64,000 nt of DNA from Aeromicrobium marinum DSM 15272 (lineage in GTDB: Bacteria > Actinomycetota > Actinomycetes > Propionibacteriales > Nocardioidaceae): positions 409,016 to 473,015 of the forward strand of contig NZ_CM001024.1 of NCBI RefSeq assembly GCF_000160775.2. Direction: 5' to 3'. Positions 49,783 through 59,339 of the stretch are shown in pieces. The notes under the pieces are model-generated. The model was not told the origin of the DNA. It searched no databases and saw only the letters and a program-made list of their open reading frames with translations. The translations under genes were made by a program, and so were the position numbers. The first letter of the stretch is position 1. Each line of letters starts with the position of its first letter.

Positions 49783-50321
49783 CCTCCGCGATGCCCGTGG
49801 CCGACGACGCGGCGTTCCGAGGGGCCCTCGGACGCTTCGCGAGCGGGGTCACCGTGGTCACCACCGTCACGGGCGGGGTCCATCACGCGATGACGGCCAG
49901 CGCCTTCACCTCGGTGTCGCTCGACCCGCCGCAGGTCCTGGTGTGCTCCGACCGCAGCAGCCGGTTCCACGACGCGGTGGTGGAGTCCGGGGTGTGGGGG
50001 ATCTCGATCCTCACCGAGGCCGGCGAGCGGGTCTCGGCCCGGTTCGCCCGCAAGGGTCGACCGCTGGACTCGCAGTTCGACGGGGTGCCGTACCGGACGG
50101 GCGAGCTCGGGGTCCCGCTGCTCGACGGGGCCCTGGCCTGGCTGGAGTGCCGGACCCGCGCGGTGCACGACGGAGGCGACCACTCGATCCTCCTCGGCGA
50201 CGTGGTGGCGGCCGGGACGGCGGACGTCGAGGACGCCCCCTTGGTCTACTACCGCTCGCACTACGCGCGTCTCGTGCGATCATCGACGTCGGAGACGTCC
50301 TACGACAAGGGGGAGCGGTGA
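49779..50321 (+). CDS. Flavin reductase-like protein
   Basis: 180 residues. The split-barrel flavin reductase pattern RFASGVTVVTT, HAMTASAFTSVSLDPPQVL and FRFA-like RFARKGRPLDSQF, with VHDGGDHSILLGDVVA near the end. It binds FMN or FAD and reduces it with NAD(P)H, often for a partner monooxygenase. It overlaps the genes on both sides by four bases. Confidence 0.9.
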   Translation: MTSAMPVADDAAFRGALGRFASGVTVVTTVTGGVHHAMTASAFTSVSLDPPQVLVCSDRSSRFHDAVVESGVWGISILTEAGERVSARFARKGRPLDSQFDGVPYRTGELGVPLLDGALAWLECRTRAVHDGGDHSILLGDVVAAGTADVEDAPLVYYRSHYARLVRSSTSETSYDKGER

Positions 50322-52219
50322 GCACCGAGCACAACGAGCCGGACGAGTCCGTCACCCCGCCGCCCCCGCCGCCGGGCACCGACGACGAGCAGATCGAGCC
50401 GCCCCCGCCGCCGAGCACCGATGACGAGCAGGCCGAGCCGCCCCCGCCGTACGAGCCGGAGCCGGAGCACGAGGCGGAGCCGGAGCCTCTGCCCGAGTCC
50501 CGGCGCGGTCGCCGGGTGCTGCTGCTCGGGCTGCCCGCGATCGCGCTGCTGCTCGGTGGGCTCTACCTAGGTGGCTGGTACCTCACCGGCGAGCGACTCC
50601 CGTCCGACACCTCCGTCGCCGGCGTGGAGGTCGGTGGCATGAGCCCGGCCGACGCGCGAGCCACCCTCGACGCCGCGCTGGCGCCCCGGGTCGACGACCC
50701 GGTCACGCTGGTGCACCAGGACCAGCAGTTCGTGCTCGACCCGGCGACCGTCGGCCTGGCGCTGGACCTCGACGGTTCGGTCGACCGTGCCGGCGGACAG
50801 CGCAGCTGGGACCCCCGCGACATGGCACGCCTGTTCTTCGGGTCGGCCGAGCACGACCCGGTGCTCGACGTCGACGAGTCCGCCCTCGGCGACGCCGTCG
50901 ACTCGATCAGCGAGACCATCAACGTCGAGGTGGTCGAGGCGCTCATCACCTTCCCCGAGGGCCAGCCGGAGCCGCGTCAGCCCATCCCGGGCCTGGTGGT
51001 GGTGAAGGACGACACGTCCGACCTGATCCGGTCGCTCTACCTCACCAGCGACGAACCCGGCGAGGTCCCCACCGCCGCGGTCGAGCCGGCCGTCGACGCC
51101 GAGGGTCTGCAGACCGCGCTGGACGAGATCGCCCTGCCGGCGATCAGCGGTCCCGTGGCCCTGCAGGTCGGCGACCAGCGCATCGACCTGCCGGTCAGCG
51201 CCTACGTCCCGGCGCTCGTGGTGCAGGTCGACGACGGCGAGATGGTGCCCTACCTGGATCCGGTGGCGCTCGCCGAGCCGCTTACCAGCTCCACCACCGG
51301 TTTCGGCGAGCAGGCGGTCGACGCCTCCGTCGACATCGTGAACGGAGCACCGGTCGTCACCCCGGGCAAGCCGGGCATCGGCCTGCAGCCCGAGGAGATG
51401 GCGACGGCGCTGCTGCCGGCCCTGACCGAGACCGGAGAGGCGCGCAGCATCTCGGTGGAGGCCAAGCCGGTCGACCCGTTGTTCACCACCGAGGACGCCG
51501 AGGCGCTGAACATCACCGAGAAGGTCAGTGAGTTCTCGACGTTCTTCCCGTTCGCGGAGTACCGCAACATCAACATCGGCCGCGCGGCCGTCCTCCTCGA
51601 CGGCACCCTGATCAAGCCGGGCGAGACGTTCAGCTTCAACGACACCGTCGGCCAGCGCACGCGTGCGAACGGGTTCACCGACGGCATCGTCATCAACGGT
51701 GGCGTGTTCCGGGAGGAGCTCGGTGGTGGCGTGTCCCAGGTGGCCACCACGGTGTACAACGCGGCGTTCTTCGCCGGGCTCGACGACGTCGAGCACCACC
51801 CGCACGCCTTCTACATCGACCGGTACCCGGTGGGCCGGGAGGCCACGATCTACTTCGGGTCGCTGGACCTGCGGTTCAAGAACTCCACCGACCACGGCGT
51901 GCTGATCAAGGCCTTCGTGCAGCGCAGCACGCCGGGCAGCCGCGGCACCATGACGGTGCAGATGTGGAGCACCAAGGTGTGGGACATCGAGGCCGGGCAG
52001 TCCGCCCGCCGCAACCTGCGCACGCCGGGCATGCGCTTCGACGAGACCGACCGGTGCGTGCCGCAGAGCCCCATCCAGGGCTTCGACATCGACATCTACC
52101 GGGTGTTCCGGCAGAACGGTGAGGTCGTGAAGCGCGAGACCGACACCGCCGTGTACCAGGCGGCCGACCGGGTCACCTGCGGCCCGCCCCCGGCGGAGGA
52201 GCCTCCGCCCGCTGCCTGA
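50318..52219 (+). CDS. VanW-family membrane-anchored protein
   Basis: 633 residues. A cytosolic Pro/Glu-rich N-terminus (PPPPPPGTDDEQ repeated with variation) precedes one TM helix at about 68-88. Two putative peptidoglycan-binding-type repeats follow (GVEVGGMSPADARATLDAAL is the opening), then the VanW domain at about 400-560 with GETFSFNDTVGQRT and GGGVSQVATTVYNAAFFAGL. Such proteins act at the cell wall; some resemble L,D-transpeptidase-associated or resistance accessory proteins. Start GTG 50318 overlaps the flavin reductase stop. Confidence 0.88.
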   Translation: MSTEHNEPDESVTPPPPPPGTDDEQIEPPPPPSTDDEQAEPPPPYEPEPEHEAEPEPLPESRRGRRVLLLGLPAIALLLGGLYLGGWYLTGERLPSDTSVAGVEVGGMSPADARATLDAALAPRVDDPVTLVHQDQQFVLDPATVGLALDLDGSVDRAGGQRSWDPRDMARLFFGSAEHDPVLDVDESALGDAVDSISETINVEVVEALITFPEGQPEPRQPIPGLVVVKDDTSDLIRSLYLTSDEPGEVPTAAVEPAVDAEGLQTALDEIALPAISGPVALQVGDQRIDLPVSAYVPALVVQVDDGEMVPYLDPVALAEPLTSSTTGFGEQAVDASVDIVNGAPVVTPGKPGIGLQPEEMATALLPALTETGEARSISVEAKPVDPLFTTEDAEALNITEKVSEFSTFFPFAEYRNINIGRAAVLLDGTLIKPGETFSFNDTVGQRTRANGFTDGIVINGGVFREELGGGVSQVATTVYNAAFFAGLDDVEHHPHAFYIDRYPVGREATIYFGSLDLRFKNSTDHGVLIKAFVQRSTPGSRGTMTVQMWSTKVWDIEAGQSARRNLRTPGMRFDETDRCVPQSPIQGFDIDIYRVFRQNGEVVKRETDTAVYQAADRVTCGPPPAEEPPPAA

Positions 52220-53167
52220 TCACGGCCCGTCGGTCGTGAGGTAGCGGTACCCGTGGTGGTGGTGGAAGCCGAGGTCGGCCCACAGCCCGAGGGCCGGGGC
52301 GTTGTCCGGCGTGGTCTGCAGGTAGGCCTTGTCGGCGCCCTCGGACGCAGCCCAGGCCAGGGCGGTGAGCACGATCCGGCGCCCCAGGCCCCGGCGTCGG
52401 CGGGCGGCCGGCACCTCCACGGCCGAGACGCCGGCCCACTCGCCCGTCACGACCACCCGGCAGATCGCCTCGTCGAGGTGGAGGAAGCGCACCCGCGCCG
52501 GACCCTGCAGCACCCGGCGGGCCACGGCGGGATCCCCGACGCGGGGGTAGCGCGCCAGCCACGCGTCGGTGGCGAGCGGCTCGACCCGGACCTCCGGATC
52601 GGGGACCGGCCCGGCCGCCAGGTCGAGGACCTGCACCGACGCTGCCGCACGCTCGCCGGCGGTGGCCCGCCACCCGAGGTCGACGAGCCGACGCTCCCAC
52701 GACGACCCGGAGACGACCTGGGCCAGTGGCGGCAGGTGCCGGGCCCGGTAGAACCCGGTCACGGCCGCCGAGGCCTCGCCGGCCCCGACGCCGGGGTCGC
52801 CGTGCACGTCGACGGAGTTCGCCCGCTGCGTGAACCCTGACGACGCCCGCAGCTCCCAGTCCCCGAGGGCCGCCGACTCGACGGCCGGCCACCCCCGCGA
52901 GGTGATCCGCTGCAGGTCGTCCGCGGGCACCCGGGCGGCGGGGCGGCGGCGCAGCGGCCGGTCCGGCACCACCCGCCACAGCAGCACGGTGGCCGGGTCG
53001 ATCCGGACCAGCTCGCCGGTCCTGGTCTCGACCGTGACCGGCGGGCCGGCCTCGAGCACCCGTCCGACGACGTCGGTCGCGGACCCGTCGGGCAACCGGC
53101 GACGCACCGTGACGCGCAGGCCCTGTGATTCCGGGCCGATCGGAGGCCGAGCGGCGCGGTTGTCCAT
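52220..53167 (-). CDS. GNAT acetyltransferase with N-terminal extension
   Basis: 315 residues. The N-terminal 80 are a beta-rich module (GRVLEAGPPVTVETRTGELV, SH3-like). Two GNAT-like regions follow; the C-terminal one holds the acetyl-CoA loop RRRRGLGRRIVLTALAWAA. The gene is regularly divergent from fdxA in actinobacteria. The substrate is unknown. Confidence 0.85.
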   Translation of the reverse strand: MDNRAARPPIGPESQGLRVTVRRRLPDGSATDVVGRVLEAGPPVTVETRTGELVRIDPATVLLWRVVPDRPLRRRPAARVPADDLQRITSRGWPAVESAALGDWELRASSGFTQRANSVDVHGDPGVGAGEASAAVTGFYRARHLPPLAQVVSGSSWERRLVDLGWRATAGERAAASVQVLDLAAGPVPDPEVRVEPLATDAWLARYPRVGDPAVARRVLQGPARVRFLHLDEAICRVVVTGEWAGVSAVEVPAARRRRGLGRRIVLTALAWAASEGADKAYLQTTPDNAPALGLWADLGFHHHHGYRYLTTDGP

Positions 53168-53174
53168 GTGGTGA

Positions 53175-53180
53175 ACCCTA
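53175..53180 (-). promoter_or_regulatory. Leaderless -10 of the GNAT gene
   Basis: Minus-strand TAGGGT ends seven bases before ATG 53167. Confidence 0.45.
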
Positions 53181-53241
53181 CGTGCGGGCGCTCGTCGCCA
53201 GCAGGGATACTGGTGGACGGAACTCGAAGGAGAATCGCCCT

Positions 53242-53565
53242 GTGACGTACGTGATCGCCCAGCCGTGTGTGGACCTCAAGGACCGCGCCTGCGTCGACGA
53301 GTGCCCCGTCGACTGCATCTACGAGGGCAATCGGATGCTCTACATCCATCCCGACGAGTGCGTCGACTGCGGCGCCTGCGAACCGGTCTGTCCCGTGGAG
53401 GCGATCTTCTACGAGGACGACACGCCGGCGGAGTGGGCCGAGTACTACGACGCCAACGTGCACTTCTTCGACAAGCTCGGCTCCCCCGGGGGCGCGGCCA
53501 AGCTCGGTGTCGTCGACGACGACCACCCGATCATCGCCGCCCTGCCGCCGCAGAACCAGGAGTAG
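53242..53565 (+). CDS. fdxA: 7Fe ferredoxin
   Basis: 107 residues from GTG 53242, set by AAGGAG nine bases upstream. Cluster Cys: CVDLKDRACVDECPVDC for the 3Fe-4S site and CVDCGACEPVCPVEA for the 4Fe-4S site. The C-terminal extension (EWAEYYDANVHFFDKLG) is typical of FdxA. It carries electrons to P450s or other oxidoreductases. dapC follows by five bases. Confidence 0.96.
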   Translation: MTYVIAQPCVDLKDRACVDECPVDCIYEGNRMLYIHPDECVDCGACEPVCPVEAIFYEDDTPAEWAEYYDANVHFFDKLGSPGGAAKLGVVDDDHPIIAALPPQNQE

Positions 53566-53570
53566 TCCGC

Positions 53571-54668
53571 GTGGGCCGCCCCGTCTCGGCGCGATTCCCC
53601 GACTTCCCGTGGGACACCCTCGCCGCTGCCAAGACGCGAGCGGCCGAGCATCCGGGCGGAATCGTCGACCTGTCGATCGGCACACCGGTCGACCCGACGC
53701 CCGAGGTGGCGCGAGCCGCGCTCGTGGCGGCGGCCGACGCCCCCGGCTACCCCACGGTCCTGGGACCGGTCGAGGTGAGGCAGGCCGCGGTCAGCTGGCT
53801 GGAGCGCCGGGCCGGCGTGACGGGCCTGCGTCCCGACCAGGTGCTCATGACGATCGGCTCCAAGGAGCTGATCGCCAACCTGCCCGTCCAGCTGGGTCTC
53901 GGAGCCGGCGATCTCGTGGTGTTCCCCGAGCTGGCGTACCCCACCTACGAGGTCGGTGCGCGGTACGCCGGCTGCGAGGTGCTGGCCGCCGACTCGACCG
54001 TGGCGATCGGCCCGCGGACCCCGGCGCTGCTGTACCTCAACTCCCCGGCGAACCCCAGCGGCCGGATCCTCGGTGCCGACCACCTGCGCAAGGTCGTCAC
54101 GTGGGCGCGTGAGCGGGGGGTGCTGGTCGTGTCCGACGAGTGCTACCTGGAGTTCGCGTGGGAGGGCGCGGCCGTGTCGGTGCTGCATCCCGACGTCAGC
54201 GGTGGGGACCACACCGGCCTGCTGGCGGTGCACTCGACCTCCAAGCGCTCCAACCTGGCGGGATACCGGGCCGCGTTCGTCGCGGGCGACGCCGCCGTGG
54301 TGGCCGAGCTGCTGGCGGTCCGCAAGCACCTCGGTTTCATGGTGCCGGCGCCGGTCCAGCAGGCGATGGCGGCGACGCTGGCCGACGACACCCACGTCGA
54401 CGACCAGCTGCAGCGGTACGCCCGTCGGCGGCTGCGGCTCCGGGCGGCGCTGGAGTCGGCCGGCTACACCGTCGACCACTCCGAAGGTGCGCTGTACCTG
54501 TGGGCCACCCGCGACGAACCGTGCCGCGCCACGGTCGACCGGCTCGCCGAGGTGGGCATCCTCGTCGCTCCCGGCGACTTCTACGGCCCGGCCGGTGCGC
54601 GGCACGTCCGGGTCGCGTTCACGGCCAGCGACGAGCGGGTCGAGGCCGCCGTCAGCCGTCTGACCTGA
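53571..54668 (+). CDS. dapC: Succinyldiaminopimelate transaminase
   Basis: 365 residues, fold-type I PLP aminotransferase. The cofactor Lys is in STSKRSNLAGYRAAF, the Asp in VVSDECYLEF, the substrate Arg region in RHVRVAFTASDERV. It converts N-succinyl-2-amino-6-oxopimelate to succinyl-DAP on the way to lysine and peptidoglycan DAP. The fdxA-dapC order is the actinobacterial one, which supports DapC over other class I enzymes. Confidence 0.93.
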   Translation: MGRPVSARFPDFPWDTLAAAKTRAAEHPGGIVDLSIGTPVDPTPEVARAALVAAADAPGYPTVLGPVEVRQAAVSWLERRAGVTGLRPDQVLMTIGSKELIANLPVQLGLGAGDLVVFPELAYPTYEVGARYAGCEVLAADSTVAIGPRTPALLYLNSPANPSGRILGADHLRKVVTWARERGVLVVSDECYLEFAWEGAAVSVLHPDVSGGDHTGLLAVHSTSKRSNLAGYRAAFVAGDAAVVAELLAVRKHLGFMVPAPVQQAMAATLADDTHVDDQLQRYARRRLRLRAALESAGYTVDHSEGALYLWATRDEPCRATVDRLAEVGILVAPGDFYGPAGARHVRVAFTASDERVEAAVSRLT

Positions 54669-54719
54669 CCGGGGTCGTGGTCGGCTAGTCTCGGCGGAAG
54701 TCGTCGGGAAGGGGATCCC

Positions 54720-55622
54720 ATGCACGTGTCGTCGGCCATCACCGTCGAGCACCTGACCAAACGGTTCGGCAGCGTCACCGCTGTCGACGACCTGTCGTTC
54801 TCGGTCCGCCCGGGGGCGGTCACCGGCTTCCTCGGCCCCAACGGGTCCGGCAAGACCACGACGCTGCGCATGCTGCTCGGTCTGGTCGAGCCGACCGAGG
54901 GCAGCGCCCTCGTCGGCGACCGCCCGTACCGCGAGATCGGCCGCCCCGCCCAGCTGGTCGGTGCCGCCCTGGAGGCGTCGAGCTTCCACCCGGGGCGCAC
55001 GGGGCTGGGACACCTGCGGACCCTCGCGCCGCAGATCGGCGTGCCCGACGCCCGGTGCCACGAGGTGATCGAGCTGGTGGGTCTGGCCGCGGCGAAGTCT
55101 CGCCGGGTCGGCGGCTACTCGATGGGCATGCGCCAGCGACTCGGACTCGCCGCCGCGCTGCTGGGCGATCCCTCGATCATCATCCTCGACGAGCCCGCCA
55201 ACGGGCTCGATCCCCAGGGCATCGTGTGGCTGCGCACCCTGCTGCGGGCCTTCGCGGCCGAAGGGCGCACCGTGCTGGTGTCGAGCCACGTCCTGGCCGA
55301 GGTGCAGCACACGGTCGACGACGTCGTCATCATCGGTGCCGGCCGGCTCGTCCACACCTCCCCGTTGTCCGGGCTCGAGGCGCTCGCCGAGCAGCGGGTC
55401 CTGGTGCGCACCCCGGCCGACCGGGCGTTCGCCGACCTGGCGGCCACCCGGGGGTGGCGCGTCACCACCGAGGGCTCGAGCCTGGTCGTGCACGACGTGA
55501 CCGCCGCGGCGGTGGGGGCGGCGGCGTTCGCGGCGTCCGTCGAGCTGCACCAGCTGTCCGACGGGGGTGTCGGGCTCGAGGAAGTCTTCCTCCGCCTCAC
55601 CGACCAGGGGGTGGCCGCATGA
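54720..55622 (+). CDS. ABC transporter ATP-binding protein
   Basis: 300 residues. GPNGSGKTT, the signature YSMGMRQRL and Walker B IIILDEPANGLD. The C-terminal extension (LSGLEALAEQRVLVRT and on) is of the DrrA/CcmA-type exporter kind. Start ATG 54720 has GGGAAGGGGAT upstream and TAGTCT further up. It is translationally coupled (ATGA) to the permease. Confidence 0.95.
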   Translation: MHVSSAITVEHLTKRFGSVTAVDDLSFSVRPGAVTGFLGPNGSGKTTTLRMLLGLVEPTEGSALVGDRPYREIGRPAQLVGAALEASSFHPGRTGLGHLRTLAPQIGVPDARCHEVIELVGLAAAKSRRVGGYSMGMRQRLGLAAALLGDPSIIILDEPANGLDPQGIVWLRTLLRAFAAEGRTVLVSSHVLAEVQHTVDDVVIIGAGRLVHTSPLSGLEALAEQRVLVRTPADRAFADLAATRGWRVTTEGSSLVVHDVTAAAVGAAAFAASVELHQLSDGGVGLEEVFLRLTDQGVAA

Positions 55623-56425
55623 GCGCCGCACTCCGGGCCGAGGTCCGCAAGTTCTTCAGCACCCGCCTCTGGTGGATCCTGCTGGTCGTGATGATGGCCT
55701 ACCTGGCGTTCATCGCCGGCGTCATGGCCTTCTCGCTCACGGTCGGCGGCTCGTCGACCGGGTTCGCGCCGAGCGCCGAGCTCGGCGGTGAGGAGACCGC
55801 TCGCACGGTGTACTCGCTGACCAGCGCGATCGGCTACGTCTTCCCGCTCGTGATCGGCAGCCTCGCGTTCACCGGCGAGTTCCGGCACCAGACCATCACC
55901 CCCAGCCTGCTCGTGGAACCGCGACGCTCGGTGCTGCTCGGCGCCAAGCTGGTCGCGAGCGTCGGCATCGGTCTGCTCTACGGCATCGCCGGGACGGCCA
56001 TGGTCGTGGCGGTGGGGGCGCCGATCCTCGCCTGGCAGGGCGACGGCGCCTACCTGGGCACCGCCGACAGCCTCGAGCTGATCGGGCTCTCGGTGATCGT
56101 GATGATGCTGTGGGCGGTCATGGGGGTCGCGTTCGGCGGTCTGCTGACCAACCAGATCGCCGCCATCGTGGTGGTGCTGGCGTTCACCCAGTTCGTCGAG
56201 CCGATCGCCCGGGTGGCGCTGGGCGCGTTCGAGTCCACGTCCGGGGTCGCGCAGTACCTGCCCGGCGCCGCGGCCGACGCGATCCAGGGCGCCAGCTTCT
56301 ACAGCGCCATGAACGGCTCCACCGACCTGCTGCCGCAGTGGGCCGGCGGACTGCTCATGCTCGGGTACATCGTGGTGCTCGCGGCGCTCGCGCGCGTCGT
56401 GACGCTGCGCCGTGACATCGGCTGA
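55619..56425 (+). CDS. ABC transporter permease
   Basis: 268 residues with six TM helices (for example WWILLVVMMAYLAFIAGVMA and YVFPLVIGSLAFTGEFRHQT), the ABC-2 type pattern GEFRHQTITPSLLVEPRR after TM2. It pairs with the upstream ATPase to export an unknown substrate, probably lipid or drug-like. ATG 55619 overlaps the ATPase stop. Confidence 0.92.
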   Translation: MSAALRAEVRKFFSTRLWWILLVVMMAYLAFIAGVMAFSLTVGGSSTGFAPSAELGGEETARTVYSLTSAIGYVFPLVIGSLAFTGEFRHQTITPSLLVEPRRSVLLGAKLVASVGIGLLYGIAGTAMVVAVGAPILAWQGDGAYLGTADSLELIGLSVIVMMLWAVMGVAFGGLLTNQIAAIVVVLAFTQFVEPIARVALGAFESTSGVAQYLPGAAADAIQGASFYSAMNGSTDLLPQWAGGLLMLGYIVVLAALARVVTLRRDIG

Positions 56426-56450
56426 CCGGACCCCGTGACAGGGACGTGGG

Positions 56451-56921
56451 TCAGAGCTTGGTCATGCCCAGCTCGACCTCGGAGTGCAGGGAGGCGACGA
56501 TCGCCTTGTGCACCTCCGGCTCGATCTTCTTGCCGAGGAACGGGATCGACACCTTGACGTCGCCGTTGATGACGAAGTCGGTGTTGTCCCCGTTGGTCGA
56601 CAGCTTGGCCGTGCCGACCATCTCGGCCGGCTGACCGATGATGGAGACCTTGACGTCGGCCACGCGGGTGCCGTCGCCCGGGTCGCTCCACCGCTCGGTC
56701 TGCTTGACCTTGACGGTGTCGCCGGTGAGCTTCTTGACGAAGTCAGGCATCTCGGCCGGCATCGTGCGCACGATGGTGACGGTGCCGCCGTCGATCGAGA
56801 CGTCGTACTCCAAGGAGTGCTGGTCCTCGCAGGCCTCCTCGCGGAAGGCCTGGTCGGTGATGAGTCCGTAGACGTCCTCGACGCCGACTCCCGGGTAGCT
56901 GAACTTCTCGGTGAGCTTCAT
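56451..56921 (-). CDS. DUF2505 protein
   Basis: 156 residues, START/SRPBCC-like beta fold. FSYPGVGVEDVYGLITDQAF and EACEDQHSLEYDVSIDGGTV, then VKVKQTERWSDPGDGTRVAD, are DUF2505 features. It may bind a hydrophobic ligand. It converges on the permease gene and is followed upstream by pspA. Confidence 0.85.
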   Translation of the reverse strand: MKLTEKFSYPGVGVEDVYGLITDQAFREEACEDQHSLEYDVSIDGGTVTIVRTMPAEMPDFVKKLTGDTVKVKQTERWSDPGDGTRVADVKVSIIGQPAEMVGTAKLSTNGDNTDFVINGDVKVSIPFLGKKIEPEVHKAIVASLHSEVELGMTKL

Positions 56922-56945
56922 GCGGTCATCCTCGCAGTTGTCGGG

Positions 56946-57698
56946 TCAGTCCGCGGTGGAATCCGAGGCGTTCGGCGTGGCGGTGCCGATGCCCTTGAGC
57001 TCGGCCAGCCGCGCCTCGATCTCCAGCTGGGTGCTGTCGGTCTCGAGCTCGGCGAACTGCTGGTCCAGACCGGCCGAGGCGAGCTCGGCGTGTCCGGCCA
57101 CGAGGGCCTCGTCGCGACGGATCTTCTCCTCGAAGCGGGACAGCTCGCTGGTGGGGTCGAGCACGTTGATCGACTTGACCGCCTCCTGCACCTTGGCCTG
57201 GGCCTCGGCGGACTTGGCGCGGGCCACGAGCTGGTCGCGCTTGGTCTTCAGCTCGTCGAGCTTGACCCGCATCTGCACGAGGCCGGTCTTGAGCTTCTCG
57301 ACCGTCTCGCCCTGGGAGGCGATCATCGGCGCGGCCGCCTTGGCCTCGTTCTCGAAGCTGATCTGCTTGCCGAGGGCGACCTTGGCGAGCTGGTCGAAGC
57401 GGTCGGCCTCGCCGTCCTGCCCGTTGCCGCGCAGGGAGTCGGCCTTCTGCGAGGCGGCGATGGCCTTGGCGCCCCACTCCTTGGACGCGGCGATGTCCTC
57501 GGCGTGGTCGGCCTCGGCGAGGCGCAGGTTGCCGATGGTCTGGGCAACGGCCTCCTCGGCCTCGGCGATCGAACTGGTGAAGTCACGGACCAGCTGGTCG
57601 AGCATCTTCTGCGGATCCTCCGCCCGGTCGATCAGCGCGTTGAGGTTGGCGCGCGTGAGCTGGCCGATGCGGCCGAGGATGGACTGTTTCTGGGCCAT
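56946..57698 (-). CDS. PspA/IM30 family protein
   Basis: 250 residues, almost wholly helical coiled coil. SILGRIGQLTRANLNALIDR and AEDPQKMLDQLVRDFTSSI are the PspA N-terminal amphipathic helix and hairpin start. PspA oligomerises on damaged membranes (ESCRT-III-like). It is downstream of the TPM-domain gene with a 27-base gap, and the pairing recurs in actinobacteria. Confidence 0.9.
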   Translation of the reverse strand: MAQKQSILGRIGQLTRANLNALIDRAEDPQKMLDQLVRDFTSSIAEAEEAVAQTIGNLRLAEADHAEDIAASKEWGAKAIAASQKADSLRGNGQDGEADRFDQLAKVALGKQISFENEAKAAAPMIASQGETVEKLKTGLVQMRVKLDELKTKRDQLVARAKSAEAQAKVQEAVKSINVLDPTSELSRFEEKIRRDEALVAGHAELASAGLDQQFAELETDSTQLEIEARLAELKGIGTATPNASDSTAD

Positions 57699-57725
57699 GG
57701 TGGTCCTTCTGTGGTGGTGGATGGG

Positions 57726-59330
57726 TCAGAAGCGCCCACCGCGGCTGCGGCGGGAGCTGCTCGAGCGTGAGCGCGAGCGAGATCGGGTGCTGGAGGAGCG
57801 CCGACTGCTGGATCCCCGGCGGGCGGTGCTGCTGCGGGTGGTCGACCGTGGCCGGTCGGCGGTGGTGACGTCGGCACTCGCCAGACGCTGGGCCTCCGCC
57901 GCCTGCTCGGCGGCCTGGTCCAGCAGGGCCGTGGCGGCGGTGTGGTCCGAGCCGATGACGGACGCGGCCTCGTCGAGTCTGCGCGCGGCTTCCGACAGGC
58001 GGGTGCGGGCCGTGGACCCGACGGCGCCCGAGCGGGCGTCGATGAAGGTCGAGACGGCCTTGACCTGCCCCGAGACGCGGGTGAGGGCCGAGGTGGCGCG
58101 CTCACGCCCGGCCTCCAGGGCGGTGAGGTCGGCGGCCGCACCCTCGACGGCCTCGATCTCGGCCGCGGCCAGGCCGACGGCTGACTGGGCCGACCGGACG
58201 TGCCGGGCCGCCGCCGGCCGGTCGCTGGTGAGCGTCGCACCCCCGGCGGCGACGTCCTCGCGCGCCGCCGCGAGCAGGGTGACGGCCTGGTCGGGATTGT
58301 CGGCGTACGGCAGCAGGTCGTCGGCGCGGTGGCGGGCCGCGAGCTCGGTCAGGGTGGCGCGGGCGGCCGGGATCCTGCGCTCCAGCTCGTCGATCCGGGG
58401 CGGCAGCGTCTGCAGCACCTCCGGGGCCCGGGTGAGCAGGTCGCGGAGCGCGTCGAACTCGTCGACCTGGGCGTCGACCAGCGCGTCGATCTCTGCGCAG
58501 ATCGTGAGGATCTGCTCGCCGACGCGGCGGTGCTCGTCGTCGGTCTCGGGGTGTTCGTCGTCCAGCGACTGCTGCAACGCGAACGCCTCCCGCACCTTCT
58601 GCTGGGCGGTGGCGAGCGTCTCGGCGAACGCGGTGGTGGCGTCCTCGCCGAACTCGGCCTGGGCGAAGCCGATCTCCTGGGCGGCGGCCCGGAGCCGGTC
58701 GTCGATCGCCACCAGCGACTGCCCGACCTGCTGGTCGAGCTCCGCCAGCGACGCACGCCGGCCACGGTGCCGCGCGACCTGCCAACCGGCGACGCCGGCG
58801 CCACCGAGGACCGTCGCACCGCCCAGCGTGATGAGGCCCCACGGCGTACCCGGCTCGAGCGCGTCGTCGACCCCTTCGACCGCGGCGACGGCGGCACCCG
58901 CCCAGTCCTCGTCGCGCAGCTCGGGCAGGACCCGCTCGCGGTCGATCCGCTCCAGCTCGCCGTCGCTGATGTCGCCACCGGGCGGGACCGAGAAGCCGTA
59001 GCTGCGTTCGGTGGTGGCCACGGCGAGCAGCAGGTCGGTGTCGCCGATCCCCGAGGTGGTGGCGGACGCGTCGGCCCAGACGGCTCCGTCGAGACCGTCG
59101 AAGTCGTCGACGTAGACCACGAACAGCTGCACCCCGCGCTGCTCGAACAGGTCGTCGATGGCGGCCTGCACCCGCTCGAGATCAGGACCGAGCACACCCG
59201 AACGATCGGTGACCGGCCCGGAGACGTCGACCGGCTGCTCGGCGACCGCGGCCGTGGAGGCGCCCCAGGTCAGCGCTGCGGTCAGCAGCAGGACCCTTCC
59301 CCATGCGCGCACAGGTCGATCTTGTCCCAT
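57726..59330 (-). CDS. TPM-domain membrane protein
   Basis: 534 residues. A signal-like N-terminus (LLLTAALTWGASTAAVAEQ) leads into a TPM domain (about 35-170, VTDRSGVLGPDLERVQAAID). A TM helix (about 175-195) precedes a long cytosolic coiled coil and a Ser/Arg-rich tail (RSSSSRRSRGGRF at the end). It faces the membrane together with PspA and may act in envelope repair. ATG 59330 or GTG 59312 (VRAWGRV) could be the start. Confidence 0.82.
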   Translation of the reverse strand: MGQDRPVRAWGRVLLLTAALTWGASTAAVAEQPVDVSGPVTDRSGVLGPDLERVQAAIDDLFEQRGVQLFVVYVDDFDGLDGAVWADASATTSGIGDTDLLLAVATTERSYGFSVPPGGDISDGELERIDRERVLPELRDEDWAGAAVAAVEGVDDALEPGTPWGLITLGGATVLGGAGVAGWQVARHRGRRASLAELDQQVGQSLVAIDDRLRAAAQEIGFAQAEFGEDATTAFAETLATAQQKVREAFALQQSLDDEHPETDDEHRRVGEQILTICAEIDALVDAQVDEFDALRDLLTRAPEVLQTLPPRIDELERRIPAARATLTELAARHRADDLLPYADNPDQAVTLLAAAREDVAAGGATLTSDRPAAARHVRSAQSAVGLAAAEIEAVEGAAADLTALEAGRERATSALTRVSGQVKAVSTFIDARSGAVGSTARTRLSEAARRLDEAASVIGSDHTAATALLDQAAEQAAEAQRLASADVTTADRPRSTTRSSTARRGSSSRRSSSTRSRSRSRSSSSRRSRGGRF

Positions 59331-59339
59331 GGGTGGTCG

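Noticed and set aside
53445-55631. 728-codon minus-strand frame opposite fdxA, dapC and the ABC ATPase
   Set aside because: Antisense of three well-defined genes, with no motif.
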